NCBI GenBank assembly: GCA_029939015.1
Contig: JAOZTV010000172.1
Location: 1-6,812 of the forward strand
Length of the DNA: 6,812 nt
Reading direction: 5' to 3'
Source of the DNA: Candidatus Aminicenantota bacterium
Lineage (GTDB): Bacteria; Acidobacteriota; Aminicenantia; UBA2199
A program made the position numbers and the translations under genes. Below the pieces are notes generated by a model, which worked only from the letters and a program-made list of their open reading frames with translations, was not told the origin of the DNA and did no database searches. Shown here in pieces: positions 4,125 through 6,812 of the stretch (position 1 is the stretch's first letter; each line of letters starts with the position of its first letter).

Positions 4125-6596
4125 ATGTTATTATCCGATTTAAAACAGGGCGAAAGTGCTTTTATCACAAAGGTAAGAGGAAGAGGTGCCTTTAGAAAAA
4201 GAATAATTGAAATGGGATTTGTAGCAGGTAAAGAAATAACAGTTACAAGATTTGCACCTCTTATGGATCCAATTGAGTACAATATACTCGGCTATAGTGT
4301 AATGTTAAGAAAAAGCGAAGCTGATTTAATAGAAATTTCAACAACAAACAAAAAGCCAGAGAATAATTATGAAGGACTTATCACAGGGAAAGAAAAAATA
4401 GGAAACGGTTTTAAAAACAAAGAAATTAACATAGCTCTTGTTGGAAACCCTAATAGTGGTAAAACAACCTTTTTTAATTATGCATCCGGTTCAAAGGAAA
4501 GAGTTGGTAATTATAGTGGAGTTACCATAGGTTCAAAAATAGCAACCTATAACTTAGATGGGTATAAATTTAATGTAGTTGATCTTCCTGGTACATATTC
4601 TATATCAGCTTATTCACCAGAAGAATTATTTGTTCGGAGACATATACAAAAGGAACTACCAGACATAGTAATAAATGTCATTGATGCTTCCAATTTAGAA
4701 AGAAATCTATATCTGACAACTCAACTTATCGATATGGATATCAAGGTTATTATTGCATTAAATATGTATGATGAACTTTTATTAAAAGGTGATAAATTCG
4801 ATTATATATCATTAGGAGAAATGATAGGATGCCCTATTATTCCAACAATAAGTACAAAAGGCAAAGGGATCAAAGAACTTTTCAAAAGAGCCATTGAAGT
4901 ATATAAAGATAGAGATGATACTGTAAGACATGTTCATATTAATTATGGAAAAAACATTGAACTGTCAATAACTTCTATCCAGGATGAAATTAGAAAAACT
5001 GAAAATCAGGATTTTTATGATAGAATTTCTACAAGATTCCTTGCAATAAAACTACTTGAAAAGGATAACGACACGATAAAACTCATATACCAAAATTGTT
5101 TAAATTTCAAGCAAATCAATATCAAAGTTACCGAAGAAATCAATAGGCTTGAGACATTATTAAACGATGATAGCGAAACCCTTATAACAGACTCAAAGTA
5201 TGGATTTATATCAGGTGCATTAAAAGAAACATATAAATCAGGTGCTATTGACAGAAGAGAAGTTACTAATAAAATTGATACTATTATCACAAGCAAAGCT
5301 TTTGGGTTTCCATTTTTTCTACTAAGTATGTGGCTAATGTTTCAGGTTACATTTTCAATAGGAGAATACCCTATGCACTGGCTTGAAAGTTTTGTCAGTT
5401 TCTTCTCAAACTCTATAGCAACTTATATGCCAGAAGGAGTTTTCAAAGATCTATTAATTGATGGAATAATAGGAGGTATAGGAGGGGTTATTGTCTTTCT
5501 TCCTAATATTGTTCTATTATTCTTTTTTATTTCATTATTTGAAGACACAGGATATATGGCAAGAGTTGTTTTTATAATGGATAAAATAATGCATAAATTT
5601 GGCTTACATGGAAGATCATTCATACCCTTGATTATGGGCTTTGGTTGTAATGTCCCTGCAATTATGACAACAAGAACAATAGAGAGCCGAAATGACAGAA
5701 TGGTTACAATGCTCGTAAATCCATTTATGTCATGTGGTGCAAGACTTCCGGTCTATGTACTATTAATAAGTGCTTTTTTCCCTAATAATTCAGGTACAGT
5801 ACTTTTTTCAATATACTTTATTGGAGTAATTGTTGCATTATCGATGGCTATCGTATTTAAGAAAACACTATTTAAGGAAAAAGACATTCCATTTGTTATG
5901 GAGCTTCCACCATACAGATTTCCAACCATTAAGTCAACTTTAAAACATATATGGGGTAATAGCTCTGAATATTTAAAAAAAATGGGATCAATTATTCTTG
6001 TTTCATCAATATTAATATGGGCATTAGGATATTACCCCAGAGAAACTAACTACTTGATAAATTATGATAAAAAAATAGAAATGCTAAATAAAGACAGTAA
6101 AATTTCTAATCAAATTTTAACTCAGAAAATAAAATCTTTAGAATTAAAAAAAGAGAGCGAACGACAAGAAAATTCATATATTGGTAAGCTTGGAAAATTC
6201 ATAGAACCTATGATAAAACCACTTGGTTTTGACTGGAAAATTGCAATTAGCATTATCACAGGTATTGCTGCAAAAGAAATAGTAGTAAGTACTATGGGGG
6301 TTCTTTATCAAACAGATCTAGATGCAGAGGGAAATACTGCCTCTTTAATAAACAGACTGAAAGCTCATAGATACAAGACAGGGAAGAAAAAAGGACAACA
6401 GGTATTCACGCCACTCGTAGCATTTGGCTTTATGGTATTTATACTATTATATTTTCCCTGTGTTGCAGCAATTGCAGCTATCAAAAGAGAATCTGGAAGT
6501 TGGAAATGGGCAGTTTTTACAGCCGTTTATTCAACGACAATAGCATGGATATTTGCATTTTTGATTTACCAGATAGGAAGTATGTTTGTGTCGTAA
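4125..6596 (+). CDS. feoB: Ferrous iron transporter, FeoA-FeoB fusion
   Basis: This 823-residue inner-membrane protein imports Fe(II). Residues 1-72 are a complete FeoA SH3-like domain, which is a separate protein in many bacteria. After a linker (73-98) comes the FeoB G domain: G1 GNPNSGKTT (107-115), switch Thr134 in GVT, G3 DLPG (153-156), G4 NMYD (213-216) and G5 around ISTKGKG (242-248). Residues 260-385 form a helical regulatory region. From about 390 the membrane part contains both Gate halves, GCNVPAIMTTRTIESRNDRM (507-526) and AAKEIVVSTMGVLY (715-728), with Cys508, Cys537 and Cys779 in conserved positions. A charged, helix-prone loop (645-690) separates two membrane segments. The PLGFDWK and AAKEIVVSTMGVLYQ segments read like Bacteroidota FeoAB. 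The ATG has GGGAG 6 bases upstream. The frame is intact and all motifs are present, so it is probably functional. It heads an operon with a small Cys-rich protein. Confidence 0.97.
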   Translation: MLLSDLKQGESAFITKVRGRGAFRKRIIEMGFVAGKEITVTRFAPLMDPIEYNILGYSVMLRKSEADLIEISTTNKKPENNYEGLITGKEKIGNGFKNKEINIALVGNPNSGKTTFFNYASGSKERVGNYSGVTIGSKIATYNLDGYKFNVVDLPGTYSISAYSPEELFVRRHIQKELPDIVINVIDASNLERNLYLTTQLIDMDIKVIIALNMYDELLLKGDKFDYISLGEMIGCPIIPTISTKGKGIKELFKRAIEVYKDRDDTVRHVHINYGKNIELSITSIQDEIRKTENQDFYDRISTRFLAIKLLEKDNDTIKLIYQNCLNFKQINIKVTEEINRLETLLNDDSETLITDSKYGFISGALKETYKSGAIDRREVTNKIDTIITSKAFGFPFFLLSMWLMFQVTFSIGEYPMHWLESFVSFFSNSIATYMPEGVFKDLLIDGIIGGIGGVIVFLPNIVLLFFFISLFEDTGYMARVVFIMDKIMHKFGLHGRSFIPLIMGFGCNVPAIMTTRTIESRNDRMVTMLVNPFMSCGARLPVYVLLISAFFPNNSGTVLFSIYFIGVIVALSMAIVFKKTLFKEKDIPFVMELPPYRFPTIKSTLKHIWGNSSEYLKKMGSIILVSSILIWALGYYPRETNYLINYDKKIEMLNKDSKISNQILTQKIKSLELKKESERQENSYIGKLGKFIEPMIKPLGFDWKIAISIITGIAAKEIVVSTMGVLYQTDLDAEGNTASLINRLKAHRYKTGKKKGQQVFTPLVAFGFMVFILLYFPCVAAIAAIKRESGSWKWAVFTAVYSTTIAWIFAFLIYQIGSMFVS

Positions 6597-6764
6597 ATGA
6601 ATAAAATGGGATTACAGGAAATTTTAGTTTTAATAATAGTATCTATAGCTGTATATATAACTATTTACAAACTTATAAGGATAATCATTAAAAAAGACAA
6701 GGATAAAGGAATTTGCAGTAGTTGTCCCTATAGTACAAAGGGAGGAACCTGCTCCAAAAAATAA
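6597..6764 (+). CDS. FeoB-associated Cys-rich membrane protein
   Basis: This 55-residue protein begins at the ATG directly after the feoAB stop codon, with no intervening base. I see no ribosome-binding site at a proper distance, so it is probably translated by coupling to feoAB. A second ATG at 6606 (Met4) is an alternative start. Residues 8-31 are one hydrophobic membrane helix (LVLIIVSIAVYITIYKLI), followed by a basic stretch (IIIKKDKDK) and a Cys-bearing tail, CSSC (40-43) with a third Cys at 52 in GGTC. One N-terminal helix and a short Cys-rich C-terminus next to feoB are the marks of the FeoB-associated Cys-rich membrane protein family. Its job is not established; it may bind iron or stabilise FeoB, taking a place like that of FeoC. 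By the positive-inside rule the Cys tail would be cytoplasmic. Confidence 0.88.
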   Translation: MNKMGLQEILVLIIVSIAVYITIYKLIRIIIKKDKDKGICSSCPYSTKGGTCSKK

Positions 6765-6812
6765 TTTGTTTAATGTCGCTTCCGGTGATATCTCTTTCAC
6801 TAACGTAAAAAA
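6765..6812. other. Unassigned right-edge sequence
   Basis: The last 48 bases contain no gene I can support. An 11-codon frame (6773-6808) is too short and lacks a ribosome-binding site. A GTGA/TCAC pair with an eight-base gap is too weak for a terminator, although T-poor A-rich sequence follows it. The stretch 6775-6800 is visibly richer in G+C than its surroundings. Confidence 0.3.

Noticed and set aside
4094..5623. Minus-strand frames at 4094-4282, 5015-5296 and 5423-5623
   Set aside because: All are antisense to the intact FeoA-FeoB gene, whose motifs are unmistakable; their hydrophobic products mirror membrane segments.
6773..6808. 11-codon frame after the small Feo gene
   Set aside because: It is too short, has no ribosome-binding site and no recognisable content.

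Overview
This is an AT-rich window (roughly 30% G+C by eye) from a diderm bacterium, probably an anaerobe or microaerophile that takes up ferrous iron. An outer-membrane porin-like protein implies an outer membrane. Nearly every gene has a GGAG-type Shine-Dalgarno site, and the intergenic regions carry near-consensus sigma-70-type promoters. The fused FeoA-FeoB transporter resembles those of Bacteroidota, but that phylum usually lacks strong Shine-Dalgarno sites and TTGACA/TATAAT promoters. A related FCB-group or candidate-phylum lineage is my best guess; I cannot name the organism.

Layout. (1) 1-1940, minus strand: an M24B Xaa-Pro aminopeptidase (549-1940) lies upstream of a secreted or lipoprotein-like gene that resembles the DUF4874/DUF4832 family and runs off the left edge (start at 437). 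Between them is a purine-rich 61-bp-period direct repeat whose first copy supplies the ribosome-binding site and start codon of the second gene. (2) 1941-2138: divergent promoters; the porin promoter has a perfect 8-bp dyad near its expected transcription start. (3) 2139-3143, plus strand: a beta-barrel porin of the Porin_O_P type. A 28-bp perfect palindrome follows, probably a terminator for both convergent transcripts. (4) 3177-3997, minus strand: a toxin-antitoxin operon with an AbrB/MazE-type antitoxin, a PIN-domain toxin beginning at GTG one base after the antitoxin stop, and an unrecognised acidic, Trp-rich 66-residue protein with a strong ribosome-binding site. (5) 3998-4124: compact back-to-back promoters for the toxin-antitoxin and feo operons, plus a small dyad near the feo start site. 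(6) 4125-6764, plus strand: FeoA-FeoB fusion (823 aa), followed with no gap by a 55-residue Cys-rich membrane protein of the FeoB-associated type. The last 48 bases hold no gene I can support.

The genes form several independent modules: peptide turnover, outer-membrane permeability, toxin-antitoxin and ferrous iron import. The most unusual points are the third gene in the toxin-antitoxin operon, a PIN toxin that seems to lack one acidic active-site residue, and the repeat that doubles as a translation start. I found no CRISPR array, tRNA, rRNA or transposase gene.
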